A stretch of 64,000 nt of DNA, taken from NCBI GenBank assembly GCA_031287565.1, contig JAITSS010000015.1:18938-82937 (forward strand). Reading direction: 5' to 3'. This stretch comes from Desulfobulbaceae bacterium (GTDB taxonomy: Bacteria; Desulfobacterota; Desulfobulbia; Desulfobulbales; Desulfocapsaceae). The position numbers were made by a program, and so were the translations under genes. Positions 53,330 through 63,742 of this stretch are shown piece after piece. The notes beneath the pieces were generated by a model, which had not been told where the DNA came from, searched no databases, and saw only the letters and a program-made list of their open reading frames with translations. Position 1 is the first letter of the stretch; each line of letters begins with the position of its first letter.

Positions 53330-54127
53330 TTATTGTCCTTCGGCTGCGAGTAAAGCCGCGCCGAGAGCGCCGCAGAATTGCGGCTGTTCGGGAACAGTCA
53401 GCTTGCCGCCCAGGGCCGCCGCCAGTCGATTTGCCATGGTCTGGCTGGTCGCCAGCCCGCCGGAAAAGGCGAAGAGGCCGCGCGTGTCTAAACGCCTGGC
53501 CAGGGACGCCGCGCGCTGGGCGATGGATTCGATGATACCGGCGGCGATGTGTTCGCGTCGAACGCGGCGGGCGATGAGGCTTACGATTTCGCTTTCGGCG
53601 AAGACCGCGCACATACTGTTGATGGCGATTGCTTCGCCGCTGGCGGCGGCCTGGGAAAAGCTCGGCAAATCCATTTCTAAAATGGTCGCGGCCATCAGGA
53701 GGAAACGGCCGGTGCCCGCCGCGCATTTGTCGTTCATAACAAAATCGGCGACTTCGCCCTGAGCGTCCAGCCGAATCGCCTTGCTGTCCTGGCCGCCAAT
53801 GTCGATGACAGCGTTCACCTCCGGACAAAGAAAATGCGCGCCTTTGGCGTGGCAACGAATCTCTGAAACCACCCGCGCCGCGCTTTTGCCGGTGAATGCG
53901 GGGGTATTTTTCGCCGCCATGCGCCCGTAGCCGGTGGCGCCAAGGGCGGTGATGGTGCCGCTCTCAATTCCGGCTTTGGTCGCTGTCGCCGCCAGCAAGT
54001 CGCGAACCGTCTCGGCGTGGTCGTAGCCGGAGGGCTGGCTGCGCCTGGCCAGGACGCGGCCCGTGTCGTGATCAAAAAGCACCGCTTTGGCCGCCACCGA
54101 GCCAATATCAATGCCCGCCGTAATCAC
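53330..54127 (-). CDS. ATPase activator of the double-cubane protein (HgdC/YjiL family)
   Basis: A 265-residue ASKHA-fold ATPase that dimerises around a [4Fe-4S] cluster and injects electrons into the partner using ATP. AGIDIGSVAAKAVLF is the phosphate-binding loop; cluster ligands are Cys135 in NDKCAAGTGRF and Cys173 in SMCAVFAESE; VIDIGGQDSKAI is the second nucleotide motif. Overlaps the upstream HdrD-like gene by 4 bp and lies 9 bp before the DCCP-like gene. Confidence 0.92.
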   Translation of the reverse strand: MITAGIDIGSVAAKAVLFDHDTGRVLARRSQPSGYDHAETVRDLLAATATKAGIESGTITALGATGYGRMAAKNTPAFTGKSAARVVSEIRCHAKGAHFLCPEVNAVIDIGGQDSKAIRLDAQGEVADFVMNDKCAAGTGRFLLMAATILEMDLPSFSQAAASGEAIAINSMCAVFAESEIVSLIARRVRREHIAAGIIESIAQRAASLARRLDTRGLFAFSGGLATSQTMANRLAAALGGKLTVPEQPQFCGALGAALLAAEGQ

Positions 54128-55461
54128 TTCTTGGCAAATGGATCGGGGGTGCCGGGTTTGCCTGGCAGCCAGACCTCCATCAGACGCTCGTCAAAATCGG
54201 CGCGTTCATTTTCGCCCAAAGCGCCCAAAGACAGGGCCAGGAACGACCACAAGTTGCTGACGCCGAAGCCGCCGCCTTCAAAGTGATGCGACAAGTCGTG
54301 AATCTGGGCGTGGCAGTTGTGGCAGGGGGTGATGCAGTAGTCGGCTTTGGTTTGGATGATCTGGTCAAATTTGAAGCGGCCATAGGCCCAGCGCTCTTCA
54401 TTGAAACCGGATTGCAGATAGCCGCCGCCACCGCCGCAGCAGTAATTATTTGAGCGATTCGGCACCATGTCGATGAAGTTATCGGCCCCGACCACCGCTT
54501 TGACGACGAAGCGCAAATCTTCGGCGTAGACATCGCCGTATTCTTTGCGCACCTGGTTGCAGGGGTCTTGCACGGTGAATTTTAGCTTCAGTTTGTCGTT
54601 CCAGGCTGACGACGGCCGCAGCGTGCCTTCTTTGATCCACTGGGCGTACATGTGCACGGCCACCAGCACCTTCAGGTCGGTTTGCAGTTTGAAGCGGCGG
54701 ATGCCCTGGTTGACCGAATAGGTGGAATGGCCGCATTCGGTGTTCAGATAGACTTTGCAGCCTAAAGCGTTGGCTTTGGCCACGGTGGCGGTGGTGATAT
54801 GCCGCCAAGCTTCGGCGTCGGAGAGAAACATGCAGTAATTTTCCCCGGCCCAGGCGGTTGAACCGTAGGTCCAGTCAGCGCCCGCCAGATGCAGAATCTT
54901 CCACAAGGGCACCATCTCTTCCGGCAGTGAAACCGGCTCGCGCGAATTCTGACTAACGAAAAAATGCGCGCCTTGCTTGTCAATCGGCGCTTGCAGATTT
55001 TCCCAACCAGGCTGGGTTTCCCGCACCTCGTTCAACACGTCTTCAACGACGAATTGAAACTCGTCGGGCGGCGTGCCGGTGGCGCTGGTGCTGTCGTTTT
55101 TCAACTGCATGTCGCAGGATTGCAGGATGCCGCGCGGCCTTTGCTCGCGTGGTGTCAGGTTTCTCGCCTCCATAATGAGGCCAGGAAAATTGATGCCCAT
55201 CGGGCAGGCGTGCGTGCAGCGGCCGCACATTGAGCACAGCCACACCCATTTGTGGCCGACAAATTCCGCCTCCAGGCCCATCGCCGCCATGCGCAGAAAT
55301 TTGCGCGGATCCATATCTTCCAGGCCGGTGGCTGGGCAACCGGCCGAACAGGCCCCGCAGGTGAGGCACAAATCAAGATTGCCGCCCTGCGGCAGCATTG
55401 CTTTGACCTTATCTAAAAAACGTCCTTGTTTCTGACCGGATACGAATATCGCCGCGCCCAT
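54124..55461 (-). CDS. HdrD/GlpC-like iron-sulfur protein
   Basis: A 445-residue cytoplasmic Fe-S protein. Two [4Fe-4S] motifs open it: Cys32, 35, 38, 42 and Cys76, 79, 82, 86 (CLTCGACSAGCPATG; CSMCGRCTHACPMG). Two CCG-type domains follow, with CGHSTYS, DPCNQVRK, YCCGGGGGYLQ and CITPCHNC, as in HdrD, DsrK and GlpC, where they bind a special cluster for thiol/disulfide or quinol chemistry. Start at ATG 55461 with GGAGGAG. It is the first gene of the operon and could supply electrons to the activator; this link is inferred from gene order. Confidence 0.87.
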   Translation of the reverse strand: MGAAIFVSGQKQGRFLDKVKAMLPQGGNLDLCLTCGACSAGCPATGLEDMDPRKFLRMAAMGLEAEFVGHKWVWLCSMCGRCTHACPMGINFPGLIMEARNLTPREQRPRGILQSCDMQLKNDSTSATGTPPDEFQFVVEDVLNEVRETQPGWENLQAPIDKQGAHFFVSQNSREPVSLPEEMVPLWKILHLAGADWTYGSTAWAGENYCMFLSDAEAWRHITTATVAKANALGCKVYLNTECGHSTYSVNQGIRRFKLQTDLKVLVAVHMYAQWIKEGTLRPSSAWNDKLKLKFTVQDPCNQVRKEYGDVYAEDLRFVVKAVVGADNFIDMVPNRSNNYCCGGGGGYLQSGFNEERWAYGRFKFDQIIQTKADYCITPCHNCHAQIHDLSHHFEGGGFGVSNLWSFLALSLGALGENERADFDERLMEVWLPGKPGTPDPFAKK

Positions 55462-55760
55462 ATTGCTCCTCCAATAGGATAATAAACAGGCCCGCCGCTG
55501 AACATTTACGCCCGGCGGCGGACGAAATTTCAGGACAATACCGAAGCGGAATCGAAAGAACAACGATGTTATTGATAGAATTTTCCGATTAACGTCAACA
55601 CGCGGATAGCCGCGCTCCCTTGCGTTTGCCGGATATTTGTGGTTCCCTTACTGGGTGCCTGGGCGAAACATACCGACGAGAAAACGCCCGCATACGGTTA
55701 ACGCCGGACGGTTCTTGCCGAATCGCTCCGGCCTTTGTTTCTTTTCTTGTGGGAAATTTT

Positions 55761-56771
55761 ATGAAAAAAGTGCTTGTCACCGGGGCCGCCGGTTTCATCG
55801 GCGCCCATCTCTGCCAGCGCCTGCTGGCGATTGGCGTCGAAGTCCATGGACTCGACAATCTGAACGATTACTATTCGCCGCAATTGAAGCGCGACCGCAT
55901 GGCGACTCTGGCGGCGGGCGCGGGCTTCACCCATTTGCATCTGGAACTGGCCGACCGCCAGGCAATGGCGGAATTATTTCAGAAAAATCAATATGATGTC
56001 GTGGTGAATCTGGCGGCCCAGGCCGGTGTGCGCTATTCGCTGATCAATCCGCATTCCTACGTCGATACCAATATTGTAGGCTTTGTTAATTTGTTAGAAG
56101 GCTGCCGCCATTCCGGTGTCAAACACTTTGTTTACGCCTCGTCCAGCTCGGTTTATGGGGCCAACACCAACATGCCTTTTTCGACGCACAACAACGTCGA
56201 TCACCCGGTATCGCTGTACGCCGCCTCGAAGAAGGCCAACGAATTGATGGCGCACACCTACAGCCATTTGTTTGGTCTGCCGACCACTGGCCTGCGCTTC
56301 TTCACGGTGTACGGCCCCTGGGGCAGGCCGGATATGGCGCTGTTCTTATTCACCAAAGCGATTGTCGCGGGTGAGCCTATCGACGTGTTCAACTACGGCA
56401 ATATGGAGCGGGATTTTACTTATATCGACGATATTGTCGAAGGCGTCTTCCGCGTTATGCAAAAGGTTGCCGAGCCGAACCTCGACTGGAGCGGCGACCA
56501 TCCCGACCCGGCGACCAGCTATTGCCCGTGGCGGGTCTATAACATCGGCAATAACGCCAAAGAGAAACTGCTACGCTACATTGATGTGCTGGAAAAATGT
56601 CTCGGCAAAAAGGCGGTGAAGAATATGCTGCCGCTGCAAGCGGGCGACGTGCCAGCCACCTTCGCCGACGTTGATGATTTGGTCAGGGATTTTGGCTACA
56701 AACCGCAAACGACGATTGACGAGGGCATCGCCCGCTTCGTCGCCTGGTATAAAAAATATTTCGGGATTTGA
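55761..56771 (+). CDS. UDP-glucuronate 4-epimerase
   Basis: A 336-residue SDR epimerase forming UDP-galacturonate for surface polysaccharide. NAD motif [12 protein letters not shown] (GxxGxxG), catalytic S-Y-K in SSSSVYGAN and [11 protein letters not shown], and the [41 protein letters not shown] segment specific to the glucuronate epimerase branch. ATG 55761 with GGGA upstream; the open frame from 55620 is not supported. Divergent from the HdrD-like operon; no other polysaccharide gene is adjacent. Confidence 0.93.
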   Translation: MKKVLVTGAAGFIGAHLCQRLLAIGVEVHGLDNLNDYYSPQLKRDRMATLAAGAGFTHLHLELADRQAMAELFQKNQYDVVVNLAAQAGVRYSLINPHSYVDTNIVGFVNLLEGCRHSGVKHFVYASSSSVYGANTNMPFSTHNNVDHPVSLYAASKKANELMAHTYSHLFGLPTTGLRFFTVYGPWGRPDMALFLFTKAIVAGEPIDVFNYGNMERDFTYIDDIVEGVFRVMQKVAEPNLDWSGDHPDPATSYCPWRVYNIGNNAKEKLLRYIDVLEKCLGKKAVKNMLPLQAGDVPATFADVDDLVRDFGYKPQTTIDEGIARFVAWYKKYFGI

Positions 56772-56790
56772 AAAACTCGCGAGTGGCGGG

Positions 56791-58932
56791 TCACGCCGCT
56801 CGCGTCCCCTCGACCACGTACAGCCAGCGGTCCAGCGCTTGGAAGACCGCTTCGCGCTTGATCGGTTTGCTGATGTAATCATTCATACCGGCGGTCAGGC
56901 ATTCTTCGCGGTCACCAGCCATTGAGTTGGCGGTCATCGCCACCACCGGCACCTTGGCGAACCCTTCGGCCCTGATTTGCCGCGTCGCTTCCAGGCCGTC
57001 CATTTCCGGCATCTGTACGTCCATCAGAATGATGTCAAAATTCTGTGGCGTTTGACGGTAGGTTTCGACCGCCTGGCGGCCATTTTCCGCGAGCGTCACC
57101 TTGTATCCGGCTTTGCCAAGCATGGCCATGGCTAATTTCTGGTTGATCGGGTTATCCTCGGCCAGAAGAATCCTGACCGATTGTTTCAATTCTTCCCGCA
57201 CCGAATACTGCGTGACCAGGGCCTGCTCGTTTGCCTTGTCGGCCGACGCCGCTTTGCGGTTGACGAGCCTGGCCAAAGCGCGTAGCAGAATGCGTCGTTG
57301 CGAAGGTTTGTTCAGGAAGGCGTTAAATCCGGCTTCCTGACAGCGGGCGGCGATCTTTTCGCTGGCCACGGTGTAGGCGAGAAGTGGAATCTGTCCCGCC
57401 ACTCCCGGCAGGGCGCGGATAGCCCTGGCCAAGTCGAAGCCATCCAGCTCCGGCATCAAAATATCGAGAATGGCCAAATCGTAGGGCTTGCCCTCAGTCG
57501 CGGACTTCCGCAATTCGGCGACGGCCAGCCGCGAATCCTGCACCGCGAACGTCGTCATGCCACCCTGGGCCAGGGCCGCTTCGGTGATTTCGATGCTGAT
57601 CCGGTTGTCATCAACCAGGAGCGCCCGTTTGCCGCGCAAATCGGCGTGGCCGAGGCTGGGCCGCCGCGAGGGCGGCGATTTGCGCATGACGCAGGTGAAA
57701 TAAAAGGTCGCGCCGTGGCCAATCGCGCTTTCCACCCACAATTCGCCGCCCATCAAACGGGCGATACGCTTGCTGATGGCCAGGCCAAGGCCGCTGCCGC
57801 CGTATTTGCGCGAGATGGTGGCGTCGGCCTGGGTGAATTCCTCGAAAATGGTCGCGAATGTTGTCGGCGCTAGGCCAATGCCGGTGTCGCGCACGGCGCA
57901 ACGCAGGGTGATAGTGGCTTCGCTTTCGTCGGCCACCGCCACCGCCAGTTCAATTTCACCGCGGTCGGTGAATTTGGCGGCGTTGCCCATCAGGTTGACC
58001 AGCACCTGGCGGAAACGACCGGGATCGCCCTGGACGTTGGCTGGCAACCGGTCGTCGATGCGGCACAGCACTTCGATCGGTTTGTCGCTGACCCTGGGGC
58101 GAATCAGGTCGCAGATGTCGTGGGCGGTGATTTCCGGGTCGAAGTCGATACATTCCAGCGTCATTTTGCCGGCTTCGACCTTGGAGAAATCAAGGATGTC
58201 GTTGATGATCGAAAGGAGCGCTTCGCCGCTACGTTTGATGGTCATGGCGCTGTCGCGCTGTTCCTCATCGAGGTCGCCCGCCAAAAGCATATCGGTGAAG
58301 CCGATGATGCCGTTCATCGGTGTGCGGATTTCGTGGCTCATGGCGGCGAGGAACTGGCTTTTGGCGACGTTCGCCGCCTCCGCCGCCTGTTTGGAATCGC
58401 GTAGTTCGCGAGTGCGCTCTTCAATCTCGGCCTGCAAGCGTTGCGAATAATCCTCTTGCTGCCGCTGGATGAGATGGTAGCTGCGCTGCGCCTCTTCCAG
58501 TATTTCCTGACGTTTTCCTTCCACTACGGAAATTTGGCGTTCGTACTGATTTTTCTGAATGGTCAGTTTTTTTTCGAGATATTCGCGGCGCGATTCGCTG
58601 ACCCACAGAGTCGCGGTCAGGGCGAAGAGCCGATCAAAGAAAAGTGATTGATCGGCCACGGCGCAGACGACGGTGAGGCCATCGGCGCTCAAAGCGAAAT
58701 AATGCCGGTCGCCTTCGCGAAACGAGCGTGGCGCGGCAGTCAGAGTGGCGTTGATCAGTTGCCGACGCAAGTCCGGCGAAGGCTCGGTCGCTGTCTGCTC
58801 AGGCAAGCCGCCATGCCTCGCCGCGATTCGTCCCCGCTCATCGAGCAGGAAGACCGCGCATTCTGGCAGGTGTTTGGCGAAAAAATCGGTCGCCGCCTGG
58901 GCCGCGCCCTTGTCGCCCACGCTCTTTTTCAT
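56791..58932 (-). CDS. Hybrid sensor histidine kinase with two receiver domains
   Basis: A 713-residue cytosolic kinase; no membrane helix is evident. N-terminal sensor region (20-100) resembling a small PAS/roadblock-like fold, a long coiled coil (110-190), HisKA with His200 ([13 protein letters not shown]), HATPase with [19 protein letters not shown] and GGSGLGLAI, then two REC domains: the first with LLVDDN and [12 protein letters not shown], the second with LLAEDN and [12 protein letters not shown], both with the phosphoacceptor Asp. Overlaps the HDOD gene by 4 bp. No cognate output regulator is adjacent except the HDOD protein. Confidence 0.93.
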   Translation of the reverse strand: MKKSVGDKGAAQAATDFFAKHLPECAVFLLDERGRIAARHGGLPEQTATEPSPDLRRQLINATLTAAPRSFREGDRHYFALSADGLTVVCAVADQSLFFDRLFALTATLWVSESRREYLEKKLTIQKNQYERQISVVEGKRQEILEEAQRSYHLIQRQQEDYSQRLQAEIEERTRELRDSKQAAEAANVAKSQFLAAMSHEIRTPMNGIIGFTDMLLAGDLDEEQRDSAMTIKRSGEALLSIINDILDFSKVEAGKMTLECIDFDPEITAHDICDLIRPRVSDKPIEVLCRIDDRLPANVQGDPGRFRQVLVNLMGNAAKFTDRGEIELAVAVADESEATITLRCAVRDTGIGLAPTTFATIFEEFTQADATISRKYGGSGLGLAISKRIARLMGGELWVESAIGHGATFYFTCVMRKSPPSRRPSLGHADLRGKRALLVDDNRISIEITEAALAQGGMTTFAVQDSRLAVAELRKSATEGKPYDLAILDILMPELDGFDLARAIRALPGVAGQIPLLAYTVASEKIAARCQEAGFNAFLNKPSQRRILLRALARLVNRKAASADKANEQALVTQYSVREELKQSVRILLAEDNPINQKLAMAMLGKAGYKVTLAENGRQAVETYRQTPQNFDIILMDVQMPEMDGLEATRQIRAEGFAKVPVVAMTANSMAGDREECLTAGMNDYISKPIKREAVFQALDRWLYVVEGTRAA

Positions 58933-59777
58933 GCGGCGCGGGCGCCGTACAGCTCGTCGGCTTTTTGCATTTCGGCGGGGAAATCATCCATTAACACCGC
59001 GTATTCATCGCGGTTGCCCTCGACATGGGCGAGGAGGTCGGCGTTTAAACTGACATGCGGGCGGCCGCCTTGATCGTTGTCGCGTCCGGTCAGGTATTCG
59101 GCCAGACGCAGGATGCCATCGAAACTGTCCGGGGCCACTGCTTCCATCTGGTGGTGGCCGAGAATCGCCGCCGTCACCGCTGGGCTGATCATCCACTGGC
59201 GGCACAATTCGGCCCCGATCTGGCAGTGGTCCAAACCGAAACGCCGCTGCTCCAGGGCGACCAGTTCCTCTGGCGTGTTCGCCTGCGTCACAATGGCGGC
59301 GAAGGTGTCGTGTTCAAGCTGCTCTTCGACAATCTGGCCGAAATCATGAAGAATACCGGCAAGATAGGCGTTATCGCCGTTGACGCCGAAGACGCGCTCG
59401 GCGATCATCTTGGCGGCGATGCTGACCGCCGCGCTGTGCCGCCAGATGCGTAGCCGCAACTCGTTTGGCCGTTTGCCGCCCAAAGACGACAGCGCCTTCA
59501 GGGTGTCGGTGATGACAAGAATGTGCAGATTGCGCATCCCCAGATAGGCGACGGCTCGTCCGAGGCTATCAATTTTTTGCAGCGGACTGTAGTAGGCGCT
59601 GTTGACCACGCCGAGGATGCGGGCGACCAAGAGCGGATCGACTTTGATCACATCTTCGACATCCTTCAAGGTGGCGTCCTCGCTGACCAGGAGTTGCGAC
59701 AGGCGGTTCAAAGCCATTGGCGTCGGATGGATGTGGTTGAAGCGTTCTATGATTTTCTCAATGTTCTCGTTCATCAT
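58929..59777 (-). CDS. HDOD domain protein
   Basis: A 282-residue single HDOD domain protein: [58 protein letters not shown], and the HD-like [12 protein letters not shown] with [16 protein letters not shown] proteins bind signalling partners rather than hydrolyse in most cases, and often act downstream of chemosensory or two-component systems. It is translationally coupled to the histidine kinase gene and begins 6 bp after moaE. Confidence 0.88.
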   Translation of the reverse strand: MMNENIEKIIERFNHIHPTPMALNRLSQLLVSEDATLKDVEDVIKVDPLLVARILGVVNSAYYSPLQKIDSLGRAVAYLGMRNLHILVITDTLKALSSLGGKRPNELRLRIWRHSAAVSIAAKMIAERVFGVNGDNAYLAGILHDFGQIVEEQLEHDTFAAIVTQANTPEELVALEQRRFGLDHCQIGAELCRQWMISPAVTAAILGHHQMEAVAPDSFDGILRLAEYLTGRDNDQGGRPHVSLNADLLAHVEGNRDEYAVLMDDFPAEMQKADELYGARAA

Positions 59778-59783
59778 GACGCC

Positions 59784-60146
59784 TCAGGCGATCAGTTCTT
59801 TTTTGCCGATGGCCTCGGCCTTAACTCGGTCGAGCAGCTCGGCCAGCACCGCTTTGACGTTTTCGCGAATGTCGCCCGCGACGATGATGAACAAGAGGTC
59901 GTCGCCCGGTTGGAAGCGTCCCTCTTTGGCCTCGATGACAATGGCGAAGATGCCGGGCTTGGCCAGATATTCCTGGCGCAAAGCTTCAACTTTTTGCTGG
60001 TCGGGGCGCACTTCGAGCGCGGCGACGCTTTCCCGGCTATGGCGCGACCAGTTACGCACCACGCCGTTGTGGATGAGGATCATGCCTACGTGGTCGGTGA
60101 AACCGGGTCGGCGCTTCAGATCGGCGATTGTCTGGCTAATGTCCAT
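59784..60146 (-). CDS. moaE: Molybdopterin synthase catalytic subunit-like (MoaE)
   Basis: A 120-residue MoaE-family protein that inserts sulfur into precursor Z with MoaD. Recognised by HNGVVRNWSRHS, VEALRQEYLAKPGIFAIVIEAKEG and the PGDDLLFIIVAGDIRENV signature. GGAGAC precedes ATG 60146. No other Moco gene is in the window; it leads the HDOD/kinase genes, an odd pairing. Confidence 0.85.
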   Translation of the reverse strand: MDISQTIADLKRRPGFTDHVGMILIHNGVVRNWSRHSRESVAALEVRPDQQKVEALRQEYLAKPGIFAIVIEAKEGRFQPGDDLLFIIVAGDIRENVKAVLAELLDRVKAEAIGKKELIA

Positions 60147-60170
60147 ATTCTCTGTCTCCTGATTTGTTGT

Positions 60171-60231
60171 TCAGTCCTGGGGAATGGCCAGTCGTTGGCC
60201 GACGATAATGGGTTTTTCGCCGTTTAGGCTA
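60171..60231 (-). pseudogene. Detached C-terminal LysM of the transglycosylase (one-base frameshift)
   Basis: The annotated protein stops at LMRAK. Skipping one A in the run at the stop (minus-strand CAAAATAG) restores NSLNGEKPIIVGQRLAIPQD to a new TGA at 60171, the exact missing half of a LysM domain. The restored gene would end 24 bp before moaE. Either a real recent mutation, a programmed shift or a sequencing error. Confidence 0.75.
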
Positions 60232-61431
60232 TTTTGCCCGCATCAATTGCGACAGGCTGATATTGTGCCGTTTGGCGGCGGCGGTCTCTCCGGCCCGTGT
60301 TTGGCGCGGGGTTTCCCGCGCGGCGAATCGTCCGCGATTGAGTGGTAGACGGAGCGCGTGCCCTGATGGGATCGGTTTTTTACCGCTCAAGGCCGGCGGC
60401 AGAAGGGCTGGGTTGTGGCGGCGCAGCTCATCGCGGTTGACGCCGGTGACGCGCTCAATCTCGCTAATATACGACGGTCGGGCGACCACGTGGCGTTTGA
60501 CCAAGGGTGGCTGATGAAGGGCGAGGCTGGGATCGTTTTCAAGGCGTTTGGCCACTCTGACTGCGGCCAGAAATTCCGAATAAAAATTTCGCGCCGCGAA
60601 TTTGAAATATCCTTCCTCATATTCGCGGAAGATGCGCTCGTAATCACCCAGGGCGTTTTTCGCCCGCATCATGCCGTTCGCGCCGTAGTTGTAAGCGGTC
60701 AGAGACAGCGGCCAGCTTTGCAGTTTGCTGTGGTTGTCGCTGAGATAACGGGCGGCGGCGTCAGCGGCCAGAATGGGGTCGAGGCGTTCATCAACGGCTT
60801 CGTTGATGTTGAGGAAATCCTGACCGGTTGACCGCGTGAACTGCCAGATGCCGGTCGCGCCGACCTTGCTGCGCGCTTCGACGGTGAATGACGATTCAAC
60901 GTGCGGCAGATAAGAAAGCTCTGGCGGCAGACCGTATCCGAGAAAAATCTTTTGAATTTCCGGCATATATGCGCCGGAACGGATAACGCCCGCGCGGAAA
61001 CGCTCCTTCATGCCGCGTTGGCTGCGGATGTTGTCGGCGGCCAACGTCATGCGGCCCAGCGCATTCTTGCCGCTAAACATAGAGCGGATGCGGATTTCCT
61101 CGGCGTCGGCTGGTTGCGCGCCTGTGGAGAGCCGCGTCAGCATATCTTTGTAATAGGCCGTCGCTTGCTCCAGCCGCGTCTTGTTCCAGGCCGTGGCGCC
61201 AGGGGCGTTTTTATCCCATAAGGTGACGCTGCCATACACCAGCGACAAATCGCGTCGATCGTGCAGCAGCGAGGTGTTTTCCGACACCGAACCGTAGATT
61301 TTTTCCCAGAAAGCGACGTTGGGCCGGATTGATTCGTACAACGGAAAATGTTCCTCAGCCAAGGCGGGCAGGGCGCGGAGCAAAAGCAGCGCGACAAGGA
61401 GCAGGGCGGCTTGGCGATGGGGCGACGGCAT
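60229..61431 (-). CDS. mltD: MltD-like lytic transglycosylase
   Basis: A 400-residue periplasmic murein lyase. Signal peptide (MPSPHRQAALLLVALLLLRALPALA) with GGGAG before ATG 61431. The SLT domain has catalytic Glu179 (LSYLPHVESSF), then GATGIWQFTRSTG, DERLDPILAADAAARYL and ALTAYNYGANGM. Two LysM regions follow: VKRHVVARPSYISEIERVTGVNRDELRRHNP and the C-terminal RHNISLSQLMRA, where a one-base frameshift cuts the domain. Cleaves glycan between MurNAc and GlcNAc; sits upstream of moaE on the minus strand. Confidence 0.9.
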   Translation of the reverse strand: MPSPHRQAALLLVALLLLRALPALAEEHFPLYESIRPNVAFWEKIYGSVSENTSLLHDRRDLSLVYGSVTLWDKNAPGATAWNKTRLEQATAYYKDMLTRLSTGAQPADAEEIRIRSMFSGKNALGRMTLAADNIRSQRGMKERFRAGVIRSGAYMPEIQKIFLGYGLPPELSYLPHVESSFTVEARSKVGATGIWQFTRSTGQDFLNINEAVDERLDPILAADAAARYLSDNHSKLQSWPLSLTAYNYGANGMMRAKNALGDYERIFREYEEGYFKFAARNFYSEFLAAVRVAKRLENDPSLALHQPPLVKRHVVARPSYISEIERVTGVNRDELRRHNPALLPPALSGKKPIPSGHALRLPLNRGRFAARETPRQTRAGETAAAKRHNISLSQLMRAK

Positions 61432-61580
61432 GACTGTTCTCCCGGAGATGGTTGGCCTGAATCGTGCGCGATGATGCCTTTTAGTATAGCATAGGCGGCG
61501 GAGAAACCGAAAATCTTCGGCGGGCGGACGACGCGCTCGCGGCCAACTTTTTCCTGACTTATAAAATAATTGTTAAGGCC

Positions 61581-62066
61581 ATGTATAAACCGATTCTCGG
61601 CAGCTTGGGATATATCCTTTCGCCTGACCATAAAAAAACTCTTTTAGTGCACCGCAACAAAAGGCCCGGCGACCAGCATCTTGGCAAATATAATGGTCTC
61701 GGCGGCAAAATGCTGCCTGGCGAAGATATTCACGCCTGCATCCGACGGGAGATTTTTGAGGAAGCGGGTCTCGTCTGCGTCGAAATGGCCCTGCGCGGCA
61801 TTATCAACTGGACAGGTTTCGGCCCGGACGGCGAGGATTGGCTGGGCTTCATCTACCGCATCGACGCCTTCAGCGGCGAACCGTTTTCCGGGAACGAGGA
61901 AGGCGACCTGGTGTGGGTTGAAGTGGAAAAAATGATGGAGCTGCCGATGTGGGAAGGCGACCGGTATTTTCTGCCGCTGGTCTTTGACGACGACCCGCGC
62001 GTTTTTTCCGGCTATATGCCCTATGCGGGCGGGCGGCCTTTGTCGTGGCGCTTTGAGCGTGTATGA
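61581..62066 (+). CDS. Nudix hydrolase, MutT/8-oxo-dGTP-like
   Basis: A 161-residue Nudix protein. The box is complete: Gly42 x5 Glu48 x7 Arg56-Glu57-Ile58-x-Glu60-Glu61-x-Gly63-Leu64. The NGLGGKMLPGED sequence resembles MTH1-type 8-oxo-dGTP diphosphatases, and WTGFGPDGEDWLGFIYRI also fits. Probable role in cleaning the nucleotide pool or other nucleoside diphosphate derivatives; the exact substrate is not certain. Divergent from the transglycosylase. Confidence 0.92.
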   Translation: MYKPILGSLGYILSPDHKKTLLVHRNKRPGDQHLGKYNGLGGKMLPGEDIHACIRREIFEEAGLVCVEMALRGIINWTGFGPDGEDWLGFIYRIDAFSGEPFSGNEEGDLVWVEVEKMMELPMWEGDRYFLPLVFDDDPRVFSGYMPYAGGRPLSWRFERV

Positions 62067-62147
62067 GAAAAACGTTGCGCCCGCCGCGCCTCTTCAGGGA
62101 TACTGGCGACAAACCATATCCATCCATTCAACTTGAGGGAGAAAACA

Positions 62148-63104
62148 ATGCGCTTCTGTCAAAAATTCATGTCCGTGGCCCTGATTCTGCTGGCGGTCAT
62201 ATTTGTCGCCGCCGTGGCCATCGGTGATGCCGAAGCCCGCGCCAAAGGCGGCGGCCGCAGCTTCAGCTCCGGCTCTTCATCTTCCCCGCCCGCGTCGCGG
62301 ACAGCGCCTTCAAACATCGGCAATCAGCGCGGCGGCATGGCGCCGGGTTTGGCCGGTGGTCTGCTCGCCGGCGGACTGGGTGGTCTTTTGTTAGGTTCGA
62401 TGTTTGGCGGCGGCGGTCAGGGCATGGGCATTCTGCCGTGGCTGATCCTGATTGGCGTCGGCTATTTTCTTTACAAACGCTTCAAAAATCAGGGCGGCAA
62501 TCAGCGGGATAACGATTTTCAACAGCGGCGGAACTCATCGTTTCCGATTCCGCCCATTGGCGGCTCCGGCTCAGGTTTTGGCTCTGGACAAACGAACAAT
62601 CCCTTTCCCGGCTTCGGGCAAAATCAAGGCGAGGCTTTCGACGCGGGCGGCGTCGAAGGCGGCCTGGCGCAAATCGCCAGAAACGACCGTAATTTTGACC
62701 GCGCCCATTTCCTCGAAGTGGCGTCCGACGTGTTTTTTCAAGTGCAGGCTGGTTGGATGCGCCGCGATTTAAGCGGCTTCCGCCATCTGCTGGGTGAGCA
62801 ACTGGCTGGGCAATATGCCGGTGATTTTGAGGAGATGCGACGAAAAGGCGTCATCAACAAGCTGGAGAGTATCGCGATTCGCAAGGTCGATATTGTCGAT
62901 GCGGGCAGCGATGGCCGCGAGGATTTTATCACCGTGCTCTTCACCGCCAATCTTTTGGATTATACGGTTAACGAGGCGACCGGCGCGGTGGTCGAGGGCA
63001 GCATCAGTCAGCCGGTGAAATTCGCCGAGCGCTGGACCTGGGCGCGGCCCACCGGCACGGACGGCTGGCGGCTGGAAGGCATCGAAGTCGCGCAAGAGGA
63101 CTAA
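62148..63104 (+). CDS. Tim44-like membrane protein
   Basis: A 318-residue protein: signal anchor ([24 protein letters not shown]), a low-complexity Gly/Ser region, a Gly-rich hydrophobic stretch with a membrane helix ([19 protein letters not shown]), a Gln/Asn-rich linker, and a C-terminal Tim44-like domain (about 165-315; [43 protein letters not shown] and [19 protein letters not shown]). ATG 62148 has GAGGG upstream. Bacterial Tim44-like proteins of this type have no clear assigned function. pdxH follows by 2 bp. Confidence 0.85.
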   Translation: MRFCQKFMSVALILLAVIFVAAVAIGDAEARAKGGGRSFSSGSSSSPPASRTAPSNIGNQRGGMAPGLAGGLLAGGLGGLLLGSMFGGGGQGMGILPWLILIGVGYFLYKRFKNQGGNQRDNDFQQRRNSSFPIPPIGGSGSGFGSGQTNNPFPGFGQNQGEAFDAGGVEGGLAQIARNDRNFDRAHFLEVASDVFFQVQAGWMRRDLSGFRHLLGEQLAGQYAGDFEEMRRKGVINKLESIAIRKVDIVDAGSDGREDFITVLFTANLLDYTVNEATGAVVEGSISQPVKFAERWTWARPTGTDGWRLEGIEVAQED

Positions 63105-63106
63105 GC

Positions 63107-63742
63107 ATGGATGTTGGCGCCCTGCGTCGCGAATATCTGCGCGATGGCCTGCGTCGTGACGAACTGGCCGACAATCCGATGGAGCAGTTCGCGCGGTGGT
63201 TCGCCGTTGCTCGGCAGACGCCAATGCCTGACCCAACGGCGATGCTTGTGGCCACGGTGGACGCCAGCGGCCAGCCCAGTCTGCGCACGGTGCTTCTGAA
63301 ATATTTTGATGATGACGGTTTTGTCTTTTTCACCAACTACGGCAGCGACAAGGCCAGGGAAATCGCGGCGAACCCCAGGGTTTGCTTAAGTTTTCCCTGG
63401 CTGGAACTGGAACGGCAGGCGCACGTGAAAGGCGTCGCCGCAAAAATCAGCGCCGTCGAATCGGCCAGGTATTTTCTTTCCCGCCCGAAAGACAGCCAAC
63501 TGGCGGCCTGGGTGTCCAGCCAGAGCCACCCGATTTCCTCACGGCGGTTTTTGTTGCAAAAATTTCAGGAACTGAAAGAAAAAATCGGCCAGGGCGAAAT
63601 CCCCGCGCCTACCTTCTGGGGCGGCTTTCGCGTGCGTCCGCTAACGATGGAATTCTGGCAGGGCCGGGAAAATCGCCTGCACGACCGCTTTTTATACCGG
63701 CGCGACCAGGGCGGCTGGACTATCGAGCGACTCGCTCCGTAA
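63107..63742 (+). CDS. pdxH: Pyridoxamine/pyridoxine 5'-phosphate oxidase
   Basis: FMN enzyme that makes pyridoxal phosphate using oxygen. A 211-residue protein of normal length with [61 protein letters not shown] and the C-terminal [29 protein letters not shown] signature. Begins two bases after the Tim44-like gene. The oxygen requirement suggests at least facultative aerobic life. Confidence 0.97.
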   Translation: MDVGALRREYLRDGLRRDELADNPMEQFARWFAVARQTPMPDPTAMLVATVDASGQPSLRTVLLKYFDDDGFVFFTNYGSDKAREIAANPRVCLSFPWLELERQAHVKGVAAKISAVESARYFLSRPKDSQLAAWVSSQSHPISSRRFLLQKFQELKEKIGQGEIPAPTFWGGFRVRPLTMEFWQGRENRLHDRFLYRRDQGGWTIERLAP

